A DNA stretch of 5,520 bases from Nocardioides sp. (GCA_031177735.1 JAPSKJ010000168.1:1-5520), one strand, 5' to 3'; positions 1 through 5,520 are shown, counted from the first letter of the stretch. Numbers and translations are program-made. Notes: a model not told the origin generated them from the letters alone.

Positions 1-730
1 CGCGGCGGCGCGGGTAGGGGGTGCCGCCGGCGTGCCGGGCCTCGCCGACCACCGAGAGGTGGAACCGCCGCGCGCCGGCGATCGTGGTGACGAAGCCCAG
101 CGAGCGGTCGGCCGCCTCGAGGTAGGGACCCTGCTCGATGTGCGCCTCGAGGTAGCCGAGGATGCTCTCCGGCGTGCGGGCGGCCTCGCCGACGCGGCGC
201 GGGTCGAGCCCGAAGTCGAGGAACGCCTGGTGGAGGGTCACGCCCTCCTTGTCGCGCAGGTCCCACCAGTCGGGGTCCCACGTGCCGGCGACGGCCTGGC
301 TGCCCAGCAGCGCCTTGCCGAACCGGGCGCCCTCCTCGTCGCTGAACCCGACCACCTCGAGCGCGAAGGGCAGGTCCACCCCGCGCAGCCGCTCGGCGAC
401 GGCGATCGCCATGACCACGCCCAGCATCCCGTCGTAGCTGCCCGCATCCGGCACGGTGTCGAGGTGCGAGCCCAGCACGAGCGCGGGCAGGCCGGGGGTG
501 CGGCCCTCGCGGCGGCCCCACTGGTTGCCGGCGGCGTCGGTCCAGGTGTGCAGCCCGGCGCGCTCCATCCACTGCGCCGCCAGCCGGTTGGCGGACGCGT
601 GCTCCGTGGTCAGGTAGACCCGCTCGAGGTGGTGCGGGCTCGCGGAGTAGAGGTCGAGCCGGTGGCAGCGGTCCAGCACCTCGGCGGCGCCGCCCGGGAC
701 CAGGGTCGGCTCGGTGGCCGGCTCAGGCAT
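1..730 (-). CDS. allC: Allantoate amidohydrolase (M20 family), C-terminus cut by window edge
   Basis: This gene encodes a cytoplasmic metal-dependent amidohydrolase of the M20/AllC family, which splits allantoate to ureidoglycine, CO2 and ammonia. My reading of the minus strand gives 243 residues before the window edge; the family is usually about 400-415, so roughly the last 160-170 are missing. Metal-site motifs are visible: GSHLDTV (His89, Asp91), the bridging Asp100 in SYDGMLG, Glu132/Glu133 in SDEEGARF, and His197 in EAHIEQG. The HAGGTP motif (233-238), where the dimerisation domain begins, is also present. The ATG at 730 overlaps the pucG stop by 8 bases, and a GAGGTG ribosome site lies 7 bases upstream. 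N-carbamoyl-amino-acid hydrolases and ureidoglycolate amidohydrolases share this fold. The specific call rests on coupling to pucG, whose substrate ureidoglycine is the product of allantoate amidohydrolase. Confidence 0.85.
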   Translation of the reverse strand, partial: MPEPATEPTLVPGGAAEVLDRCHRLDLYSASPHHLERVYLTTEHASANRLAAQWMERAGLHTWTDAAGNQWGRREGRTPGLPALVLGSHLDTVPDAGSYDGMLGVVMAIAVAERLRGVDLPFALEVVGFSDEEGARFGKALLGSQAVAGTWDPDWWDLRDKEGVTLHQAFLDFGLDPRRVGEAARTPESILGYLEAHIEQGPYLEAADRSLGFVTTIAGARRFHLSVVGEARHAGGTPYPRRR

Positions 731-1952
731 CGGCGTACACCTCGCGCGCCGCGCCGACACCGCCGCCGGCGGTGACCGGCGCGCCGAAGCCCCGCAGCAC
801 CTGCTCCAGAGCGGCCAGCGTGGTGAGCACGGCGTCCTTGCGGGCGTTGTAGCCCATGGTGCCGATCCGCCAGACCTTGCCGTGCAGCGGCCCGAAGGAG
901 GTGCCGATCTCGATGCCGAAGTCGTCGAGCATGGCGGCGCGTGCCGCGTCGCCCGACACGCCGTCGGGGATGTGCACGGCGACGACGTTGGTCATCTTGT
1001 GGGCGGTGTCGCCGAAGACCTCGAGCCCCAGCCCGCGGACGCCCTCGAGCATCGCCCGTCCGTGCCGGGCGTGGCGTGCCACGGCGTTGTCGACGCCCTC
1101 CTCCACCAGCAGGCGGGCGCACTCGCGGGCGCCGTAGAGCATCGTGCTCGCCTCGGTGTGGTGGTTGAGCCGGCGCGGGCCCCAGTAGTCCATGATCTGC
1201 GCGAGGTCGAGGTAGTTGGAGGCGATCCGGGTGCCGCGGCGCCGGCCCTCGTCGTGCTCGTCGGCGGCCTCGCGAATGCCGGCCTCGATGTGCTTGCGGG
1301 CCTCGATCGCCTCGACGGCGAGCGGTGAGAGCGTGATCGGGGCACTGCCGGACGGCCCGCCGAGGCACTTCTGCAGCCCGGCGGTGGCGACGTCGACGCC
1401 CCAGGCGTCGGTCTCGAACGGGTTGCCACCCAGCGAGGCGGTGGCGTCGACGTAGAGCAGGGCACCCTGGTCGCGACAGATCCGACCGAGGTCGGCGAGC
1501 GGCTGGCACATCGTGGTCGAGGTGTCACCCTGCACGACGGCCACCAGGCTGGGCCGGACCCGGCGCACGGCGTCCTCGAGCACCTCGGGGGCGAACACCT
1601 CGCCCCACGGGACCTCGATGGTGTGCACCTCGGCGCCGCAGCGCTCGGCGATCTCCGTCAGCAGGTGGCCGAAGCGGCCGAAGACCGGCACCAGCACCCG
1701 GTCGCCCGGCTCGAGCAGGCTGACCAGCGCGGCCTCGATGCCGGCGCGGGAGGTGCCGTCGACGAGGAAGGTCTGCTCGTTGGCGGTGCGGAACACCTGG
1801 CGGTAGAGCACCGAGGTCTCGGTCATCAGGTCGGTCATCCACGGGTCGAACTGCCCGACCAGCTGCGCCGACATCGCGCGCAGCACCCGCGGGTCGACGG
1901 TGATCGGGCCCGGGCCCATCAGCAGCCGCGCCGGCGGGTCGATCGGCCCCAT
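723..1952 (-). CDS. pucG: (S)-ureidoglycine-glyoxylate aminotransferase
   Basis: This is a fold-type I, PLP-dependent aminotransferase of the alanine-glyoxylate aminotransferase family, 409 residues, close to Bacillus PucG in length. It transfers the amino group of ureidoglycine to glyoxylate, giving glycine and oxalurate. Visible landmarks are the MGPGP start block, PLP-binding Asp169 in YVDATAS, the Schiff-base lysine Lys195 in AGLQKCLGGPSG, and the carboxylate-binding Arg362 in WRIGTMG. Two residues favour this enzyme over ordinary alanine-glyoxylate aminotransferase: Gln34 in GQFDP, where the latter usually has His, and Asn263 in RLNHHTEAS. The ATG at 1952 shares one base with the pucL stop (TGATG), with GGTGGGG 8 bases upstream. 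The frame stays open to 2075, but that extension overlaps pucL and has no family-like sequence; Met12 is a less likely alternative start. The gene sits between urate oxidase and allC, as expected for this pathway. Confidence 0.92.
   Translation of the reverse strand: MGPIDPPARLLMGPGPITVDPRVLRAMSAQLVGQFDPWMTDLMTETSVLYRQVFRTANEQTFLVDGTSRAGIEAALVSLLEPGDRVLVPVFGRFGHLLTEIAERCGAEVHTIEVPWGEVFAPEVLEDAVRRVRPSLVAVVQGDTSTTMCQPLADLGRICRDQGALLYVDATASLGGNPFETDAWGVDVATAGLQKCLGGPSGSAPITLSPLAVEAIEARKHIEAGIREAADEHDEGRRRGTRIASNYLDLAQIMDYWGPRRLNHHTEASTMLYGARECARLLVEEGVDNAVARHARHGRAMLEGVRGLGLEVFGDTAHKMTNVVAVHIPDGVSGDAARAAMLDDFGIEIGTSFGPLHGKVWRIGTMGYNARKDAVLTTLAALEQVLRGFGAPVTAGGGVGAAREVYADA
738..743 (-). promoter_or_regulatory. 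Ribosome binding site of allC
   Basis: The minus strand reads GAGGTG here, 7 bases before the ATG at 730. The site lies inside the last codons of pucG, supports the chosen allC start and fits translation coupled to pucG. Confidence 0.6.
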
Positions 1953-2803
1953 CACGCGCGCCCCACCGTCGCCGAGATGAGCCCGTAGGGCCGGTCGGCA
2001 GCCACGAACACCTCGCCGGGGTTGTCGAGCCCGAACGGCGCCAGGTCGACCAGGAAGTGGTGCTTGTTGGGGCACTCGATGTGGATCTCGGCGATCTCCG
2101 GGACGGCGTCGAGCGCGGCGGCGCCCATCGCGTGGATGGTCTGCTGCAGCGCCAGGCTGTGGGTGCCGGCGAACGCGTCCAGCAGGGCGGTGCGGACCGC
2201 GGCGTACGCCGCGTCGAAGTCGAGGCCGGGGGTGTCGGTGTCGTAGGTGTCGGTGTCGTAGCGCCAGGTCGCGGTCACGCTGGTCGCGAGGATCCGGTCA
2301 TCGGTCTCGGCCAGGGTGGTGTAGCGGTCGCGCGGGAAGCCGTGGAACTCGCTGCCCGTCGACTTCAGCACCACCAGGTCGCTCAGCCCGGCCGAGACCG
2401 TGGTGGCCTCGCCGTCGGTCTCGACGACTGCGGTGCGGGTCTCCTGGCCGGTGCGCACGAAGGAGTGGCCGTTGGCCGGCAGCCGCTCCCAGGCGAACTG
2501 CTCGGCGCGCAGCCAGGTGCCGGTGACCCACGGCTGGGCGCGCCAGTGGCCGGCCAGGGCCAGCAGGAACGCCTCGGGGGAGGAGACGCCGTGCTCGCGG
2601 GCGAGCGCGTAGACGGTGTTCTTCTGCGTGTCGGTGGCGTGCACGTGGCTGTTGTCGCCCTCGGTGTACGCCGCCGCGAAGTCGCCCCGCAGCTGGGTGG
2701 TGACGTTCAGGTCGTGCAGGAGGTGCTGCTCGCCGGCACGGTCGACCGTGACCAGCCGGCACTCGGCCTTGCCGTGCTGGAGGTCGGAGAGCGCGTAGGA
2801 CAT
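1952..2803 (-). CDS. pucL: Urate oxidase (uricase)
   Basis: This is a cofactor-free urate oxidase that converts urate and O2 to 5-hydroxyisourate and H2O2, and is probably cytoplasmic. It has 283 residues, slightly shorter than the usual 295-300, and consists of the two tandem T-fold halves. Catalytic residues match known uricases: Lys12 in HGKAECR, Thr57 in HATDTQKN, and His248 in the PNKHHF block. Urate-binding residues appear as Phe153 (SEF), Arg170 (DDRILATSVTATW), Gln220 and Asn246. No N-terminal OHCU decarboxylase domain is fused to it, unlike Bacillus PucL; that activity comes from the separate uraD. The start is the ATG at 2803, which overlaps the uraH stop as TGATG, with a GGGGG stretch 5 bases upstream. 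The frame is open up to 2935, but those 44 residues lie over uraH and look unrelated. A five-residue duplication (YDTDT twice) sits at residues 182-191. Confidence 0.96.
   Translation of the reverse strand: MSYALSDLQHGKAECRLVTVDRAGEQHLLHDLNVTTQLRGDFAAAYTEGDNSHVHATDTQKNTVYALAREHGVSSPEAFLLALAGHWRAQPWVTGTWLRAEQFAWERLPANGHSFVRTGQETRTAVVETDGEATTVSAGLSDLVVLKSTGSEFHGFPRDRYTTLAETDDRILATSVTATWRYDTDTYDTDTPGLDFDAAYAAVRTALLDAFAGTHSLALQQTIHAMGAAALDAVPEIAEIHIECPNKHHFLVDLAPFGLDNPGEVFVAADRPYGLISATVGRA
2231..2260 (-). repeat. Perfect 15-bp tandem duplication inside pucL
   Basis: The plus strand reads ggtgtcggtgtcgta twice in immediate succession (2231-2245 and 2246-2260). The repeat is in frame and gives two copies of YDTDT at residues 182-191 of urate oxidase, just after the conserved TATWRY strand. 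It appears to lengthen a loop without disturbing catalytic residues. Confidence 0.9.
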
Positions 2804-3120
2804 CAGGACCCCCGGTAGGTCGTGTAGGCGAACGGGCTGAGCAGCAGCGCCACGTGGTGGTGCTCGCCCTCGGTCATGGTGAAGGTGACGGCGACCACCG
2901 GATAGAACGTCTCCCGGTCCTGGGCGGCGAACCACGGCCCGGTCGCGAAGGTGATCGTGTGGTCGCCCGCGGGCAGGTCGCCCTCCACGCGGGCCCGGCC
3001 GTCCGCGTCGGTCTTGCCCGACTTGGTGGTGCCGTCGGGCAGCGTGAGCGTGAGGGACAGGCCGGACGCGGGGCGGCCGAGGGCGGCGTCGAGGACGTGG
3101 GTGCTGAAGGTGGTGGTCAC
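2803..3120 (-). CDS. uraH: 5-hydroxyisourate hydrolase (transthyretin-like)
   Basis: UraH hydrolyses 5-hydroxyisourate, the product of urate oxidase, to OHCU. The 105-residue protein is a single transthyretin-like domain, a little shorter than the common 110-120, with no signal peptide, so it is probably cytoplasmic. Family signatures are complete: the N-terminal FSTHVLDAALGRPA with catalytic His8, Arg44 in GRARVE, the His87-His89 cluster before VALLLSPF, and the diagnostic C-terminal YRGS (102-105). These distinguish it from transport transthyretins. The start is the GTG at 3120: its GTGA overlaps the uraD stop by 4 bases, an AAGGAG ribosome site lies 10 bases upstream, and the sequence begins just before the conserved STHVLD block. 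The open frame continues upstream to 3456, but only as the shadow of uraD. The gene is flanked by the genes for the preceding and following chemical steps, pucL and uraD. Confidence 0.95.
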   Translation of the reverse strand: MTTTFSTHVLDAALGRPASGLSLTLTLPDGTTKSGKTDADGRARVEGDLPAGDHTITFATGPWFAAQDRETFYPVVAVTFTMTEGEHHHVALLLSPFAYTTYRGS

Positions 3121-3614
3121 GCGCTCAGGACTCCTTCCAGGCGGAGCAGGGCGATCTCGGCGAGCTCGCCGCGGGTCACCTCGAGCTCGGTCGCGGGATC
3201 GTGGGTGAGCCGCTGCTCGAGCAGGCCCAGCAGCTCGGGGCCGGTGCGCCCGGCGGCCCGGACCAGGTAGATCCGGCCGAACCGCTCCTCGTAGCGGCGG
3301 TTGCCCTCGGCGAGGCGGGCCAGCAGGTCGGCGTCGGCGGGATCGACGCCGGCCTGCTCCCGGCTGGACATCTCCGCGCTCGGGGTGGGCGCGTCGGGAC
3401 GCTCGCCGATGCGCGGGTGGTCGGCCAGCGCCTGTTCCACCTCCTGCGCCGTCCACGCCTGCGCCGCGGACCGGGCGCTGGCCAGGAGGGCGTCGCGGTC
3501 GGCGTACGGCCGGCCGGCCACGAGGGCCTCGACGAAGGAGTCGATGTCGGCGCAGGGGCGCACCACTGCCGCGGCCTGCTCCGGGGAAAGGGCGTTGAAC
3601 TCGTCGATCCGCAC
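3117..3614 (-). CDS. uraD: OHCU decarboxylase
   Basis: This is 2-oxo-4-hydroxy-4-carboxy-5-ureidoimidazoline decarboxylase, which acts after urate oxidase and UraH and gives (S)-allantoin stereospecifically. The 165-residue, mostly helical protein has the family's usual length. Visible motifs are the N-terminal DEFNALSPEQAA, the catalytic DHPRIGER block (His66, Glu71), SSREQAGVD with Glu86, the FGRIYLVRAAGRT block near residue 112, and the C-terminal ELAEIALLRLEGVL helix with Arg158. The start is a GTG at 3614. It matches where the family's FNALSP block begins, and the sequence upstream is not family-like. No good ribosome site precedes it, only TGGG close to the start, so a leaderless message is possible. 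It is the first gene of the coupled urate block, follows the only real intergenic gap, and its stop overlaps the uraH start as GTGA. Confidence 0.94.
   Translation of the reverse strand: MRIDEFNALSPEQAAAVVRPCADIDSFVEALVAGRPYADRDALLASARSAAQAWTAQEVEQALADHPRIGERPDAPTPSAEMSSREQAGVDPADADLLARLAEGNRRYEERFGRIYLVRAAGRTGPELLGLLEQRLTHDPATELEVTRGELAEIALLRLEGVLSA
3131..3138 (-). promoter_or_regulatory. Strong ribosome binding site of uraH
   Basis: The minus strand reads GGAAGGAG, the best Shine-Dalgarno match in the window, ending 10 bases before the GTG at 3120. It lies within the last codons of uraD and decides the uraH start in favour of the short 105-residue form. Confidence 0.8.
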
Positions 3615-3620
3615 GAGCCC

Positions 3621-3626
3621 AGCGTA
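3621..3626 (-). promoter_or_regulatory. Possible -10 element of a uraD promoter
   Basis: The minus strand reads TACGCT, matching the actinobacterial TAnnnT -10 pattern. It ends 7 bases before the uraD GTG, so transcription could begin at or very near the start codon. No convincing -35 is seen at the normal distance. The inverted repeat lies immediately upstream, where a bound repressor would cover the promoter. Confidence 0.35.
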
Positions 3627-3627
3627 G

Positions 3628-3641
3628 GAAACGATTGTTTC
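3628..3641. promoter_or_regulatory. Inverted repeat GAAAC-N4-GTTTC, candidate operator
   Basis: A 14-bp inverted repeat with perfect 5-bp arms around a 4-bp centre lies in the gap between the amidase gene and uraD, 13 bases upstream of the uraD start. The A/T-rich arms stand out from the very GC-rich surroundings. Its size and symmetry fit a site for a dimeric repressor, possibly one responding to urate or allantoin. I do not recognise it as the published site of a specific regulator. Confidence 0.5.
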
Positions 3642-3662
3642 AGCCGCGTTGCATCTGTTTCA
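3636..3662 (-). repeat. Direct repeat TGAAACA, copies 20 bp apart
   Basis: The minus strand carries TGAAACA at 3642-3636 and again at 3662-3656, exactly 20 bases apart, or about two helical turns. The first copy forms one arm of the inverted repeat; the second overlaps the stop codon of the amidase gene. The helical spacing suggests two binding events on the same face of the DNA, but 7-bp repeats can arise by chance. Confidence 0.45.
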
Positions 3663-5189
3663 TCGTGCCGCCAGGCGGGTCGCCACCGCGAGCAGGTCGC
3701 GGTCACGGCCGGCCGCGGCGACCAGGCAGACGCCGACCGGCAGGCCGTGCGTGGTGCGGGTCGGGATGCTGACGGCGGGCAGGCCGCCGATACCGGCGAG
3801 GCAGGTCAGCCGCATGGTGGCGTTGCGCGTCTCCAACGTCGACCCGGTGACGGCCAGCGGCGCGACCGACGAGGCGCTGGGCAGCACGAGGATCCGGTCG
3901 GCGACCAGGTCACGGATGCGGGCCCGGGCCTCGAGCACCTGCCGGTGGGCCTGCTCAGCAGTCTCGACGTCGATCGCGGCCGCCGCCTCGAACCGTCCGC
4001 GCACGTCAGCCCCGAGCACGTCGAGGTTGCCGGTGAGCCAGGCGCCGTGGGAGCGCCACGCCTGGTGCGCCTGCCAGGTCTGGAAGGCGCGCAGCCAGCC
4101 GTCGAGCTCGGCGAGCGGCCAGTGCCGCTCCGCCGCGTCGGTGCGCGCGAGCCAGGCGAGCACGGCGGTGGCGACGTCGTGCTCGGCGAGCCCGACCAGC
4201 TCGGGCACGAAGACGAGGTCCGTGCCGCCACCCTGGCCGTTGCCGCCCTCCGGGAGCAGCACGTCGCCCACCGCGGCGAGCAGGTCGGCGGACCGGGTCA
4301 GCCAGCCGACGGCGTCGAAGTCGGGCGCGAGCGGGACGGTGCCGGTCATGGGGACCGCGCCGTGCGTGGTGCGGATGCCGTAGAGCCCCTGGTAGGACGC
4401 GGGCACGCGGATCGACCCGCCGGTGTCGGTGCCGAGCCCGATCGTGGCGTGCCCGAGGCTGACGGCGCTGGCGCTGCCGTTGCTCGACCCGCCGGGGATC
4501 CGGTAGGGCGCCTTGGGGTTGGGCGGGGTGCCGTAGTGGGCGTTGGTGCCGGCCAGGGAGTAGGCGAGCTCGTCGGTGCGCGCGATCCCGCGGATCGCGG
4601 CGCCGGCGTCGAGCAACCGGCCGACGGCGTACGCGTGCTCGACCTCGGGCTCGGCCGCGGCCAGCCAGGCGGGGTTGCCGGCACCGATGCACTGGCCGGC
4701 CACCGCGTAGAGGTCCTTCACCGCGACGCTCTCACCGCTCAACGGTCCGGCCGCGGTGGGCGGCACGAGCGGATCGCCGACGACACGCCAGATCCGGGTG
4801 TCCAGAGCGGGCGGCGGGGTGGAGACGTGGGCCGCGGTGACCTTCCAGCCGCCGTGCTCGACGACGTCGGGGAAGCGGGTCCACAGCTGGGTCTGCAGGC
4901 CGCGTCCGCCTCGGGCCAGCTCGGTGGCGGCCACGACGAGCACGTGCTCGTCGTCGATCACCTGCACGTGGGTCTGCACCAGGGTGCGCTGCGCAGCGCC
5001 GCCGCGGGCCGCGCGGAAGGCGCTGATCTGGTCGTGCCCGACGAGCACGCCGTCGGCGTCGGCCCGCAGCGTGCTCGCGCCGGGGGCGAAGAGCCGGTCC
5101 AGGGCGGCCACGTCGTCGGCCATCAGGGCGGCCTCATAGGCGCGGAACGCCTCGAGCAGCCCGGGCGGCGCCGGCTTGGGTGCGGTCAT
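3660..5189 (-). CDS. AtzH/HpxZ-like domain fused to an amidase; candidate oxalurate or ureide amidohydrolase
   Basis: This 509-residue protein has two domains. Residues about 10-125 resemble the AtzH/HpxZ family (DUF3225, NTF2-like): EAFRAYEAAL, GHDQISAFRAAR and a GWKVTAAHVS ending are visible. Residues about 128-509 form an amidase-signature domain with a complete Ser-cisSer-Lys triad: Lys158 in VAVKDL, cis-Ser235 in PGGSSNGS and nucleophile Ser259 in GTDTGGSIRVPAS, spaced as in the family. The NAHYGTPPNP and PASYQGLYGIR stretches recall plant AMI1, an indole-3-acetamide hydrolase, and the domain is short (about 380 residues). HpxZ and the AtzE-like amidase HpxY are separate proteins in the Klebsiella oxalurate cluster; here equivalent parts are joined. 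Since pucG makes oxalurate, oxalurate or a derived amide is my inferred substrate. The ATG at 5189 overlaps the upstream stop as ATGA and lacks a clear ribosome site, so it probably depends on coupling. No membrane segment or signal peptide is seen. Confidence 0.85.
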   Translation of the reverse strand: MTAPKPAPPGLLEAFRAYEAALMADDVAALDRLFAPGASTLRADADGVLVGHDQISAFRAARGGAAQRTLVQTHVQVIDDEHVLVVAATELARGGRGLQTQLWTRFPDVVEHGGWKVTAAHVSTPPPALDTRIWRVVGDPLVPPTAAGPLSGESVAVKDLYAVAGQCIGAGNPAWLAAAEPEVEHAYAVGRLLDAGAAIRGIARTDELAYSLAGTNAHYGTPPNPKAPYRIPGGSSNGSASAVSLGHATIGLGTDTGGSIRVPASYQGLYGIRTTHGAVPMTGTVPLAPDFDAVGWLTRSADLLAAVGDVLLPEGGNGQGGGTDLVFVPELVGLAEHDVATAVLAWLARTDAAERHWPLAELDGWLRAFQTWQAHQAWRSHGAWLTGNLDVLGADVRGRFEAAAAIDVETAEQAHRQVLEARARIRDLVADRILVLPSASSVAPLAVTGSTLETRNATMRLTCLAGIGGLPAVSIPTRTTHGLPVGVCLVAAAGRDRDLLAVATRLAAR

Positions 5190-5520
5190 GACGCGAAGTC
5201 TGTCTTGCGGATGGTGGCGTGCACGCCCTTCACCATGTCGACCACCTGGCTGATCCGGAAGTCCGTGGCCGCCGAGAGGTAGGCGTAGGCCAGCCGCGGG
5301 TCCATCCCGAACCGGGCCTGGAGCAGCGCGATCGCCGCACGCACGCAGTCCTGCACCGCCCGGTCGAGGTCCTCGTCCATCCCGGTCGGGACCAGGAAGT
5401 CGGTCGTCTCGGCCAGCGGCCCGACCAGGTCGCCGAAGCGTGCCAGGGCGTCCTCGCGGGCGACCACGTCGAGGCGGATCGTCGCGCGCAGGCTCGCCTC
5501 CATCGCGGTCAGGCTCACCT
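5186..5520 (-). CDS. Acetamidase/formamidase family protein, C-terminal part only
   Basis: Only the last 110 or so residues are visible; the N-terminal part lies beyond position 5520. The fragment matches the C-terminal region of FmdA/AmdA-type acetamidases and formamidases: an EASLRATIRLDV strand near its beginning (family pattern like AVE-PLR-T-R), a MDEDLDRAVQDCVRAAIALL helix, and the characteristic AYAYLSAATDFRISQVVDMVKGVHATI near the end. These enzymes release ammonia from small amides such as formamide or acetamide in the cytoplasm. The GTG at 5518 is probably an internal valine, since the frame is open to the window edge and the conserved fold needs upstream sequence. Its stop overlaps the start of the AtzH-amidase gene by 4 bases, so the two are probably made together. 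The true substrate is unknown; oxamate or another amide from oxalurate breakdown is possible. Confidence 0.8.
   Translation of the reverse strand, partial: VSLTAMEASLRATIRLDVVAREDALARFGDLVGPLAETTDFLVPTGMDEDLDRAVQDCVRAAIALLQARFGMDPRLAYAYLSAATDFRISQVVDMVKGVHATIRKTDFAS

Noticed and set aside
714..1328. Plus-strand open frame opposite pucG
   Set aside because: No recognisable domain; the opposite strand encodes a complete PLP-dependent aminotransferase.
1953..2075. Longer pucG with 41 extra N-terminal residues
   Set aside because: The extension is Arg/Pro/Gly-rich, overlaps the end of pucL, and the family begins near the MGPGP block. The TGATG junction supports the ATG at 1952.
2057..2818. Plus-strand open frame opposite urate oxidase
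   Set aside because: It is Val/Gly/Ala-rich with no domain and mirrors the codon bias of pucL, whose catalytic residues are all present.
2804..2935. Longer urate oxidase with 44 extra N-terminal residues
   Set aside because: The extra part lies entirely over uraH in another frame and has no uricase-like sequence; the ATG at 2803 puts the catalytic lysine at the usual position (Lys12).
3121..3456. UraH as part of a longer protein
   Set aside because: The upstream frame is the shadow of uraD; a strong AAGGAG site and the GTGA overlap place the start at the GTG at 3120.
3627..3642. The inverted repeat as a transcription terminator
   Set aside because: The stem is only 5 bp and AT-rich, with no run of T after it on the minus strand, so a regulator site is more plausible.
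3201..5282. A very long plus-strand open frame (693 codons) running opposite the amidase and uraD genes
   Set aside because: It is low-complexity, rich in Gly, Ala, Arg and Val, has no recognisable domain, and lies opposite two genes with clear catalytic motifs. Such frames are expected opposite GC-rich actinobacterial genes.
5186..5518. A complete small gene of 110 residues starting at the GTG at 5518
   Set aside because: The protein matches only the C-terminal part of the acetamidase/formamidase family and the frame is open to the window edge, so this is a truncated view of a larger gene.

Overview
The window is GC-rich, with G or C dominating codon third positions, compact genes and frequent GTG starts. 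This points to an actinobacterium. A Nocardioides-type member of the Propionibacteriales is a reasonable guess, but the sequence alone does not prove it. All seven genes I can support lie on the minus strand, so transcription runs from high to low coordinates. There is no RNA gene, insertion sequence, phage gene or CRISPR array, and almost every base is coding.

In order of transcription: the C-terminal end of an acetamidase/formamidase (5520 to 5186, cut by the window edge); a two-domain protein with an N-terminal AtzH/HpxZ-like (DUF3225, NTF2-like) domain and a C-terminal amidase-signature domain (5189 to 3660); a 45-base gap with an inverted repeat and a direct repeat; then a tightly coupled urate block. 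That block is OHCU decarboxylase uraD (3614 to 3117), 5-hydroxyisourate hydrolase uraH (3120 to 2803), urate oxidase pucL (2803 to 1952), (S)-ureidoglycine-glyoxylate aminotransferase pucG (1952 to 723), and allantoate amidohydrolase allC (730 to 1, C-terminus beyond the window).

Together they describe urate catabolism as a nitrogen source. Urate oxidase makes 5-hydroxyisourate, UraH hydrolyses it to OHCU, and UraD gives (S)-allantoin. An allantoinase, not in this window, must supply allantoate. AllC converts allantoate to ureidoglycine, and PucG transfers its amino group to glyoxylate, giving glycine and oxalurate. The upstream AtzH-amidase fusion and the acetamidase/formamidase are the most interesting part. 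In Klebsiella, AtzH- and AtzE-like proteins (HpxZ, HpxY) belong to an oxalurate gene set, so this pair may finish the pathway by breaking down oxalurate and the small amides derived from it. That last step is inference.

Five of the six gene junctions overlap by 1 to 8 bases. The only real gap lies just before uraD and carries operator-like repeats and a possible leaderless promoter, so it probably divides the cluster into two regulatory blocks.
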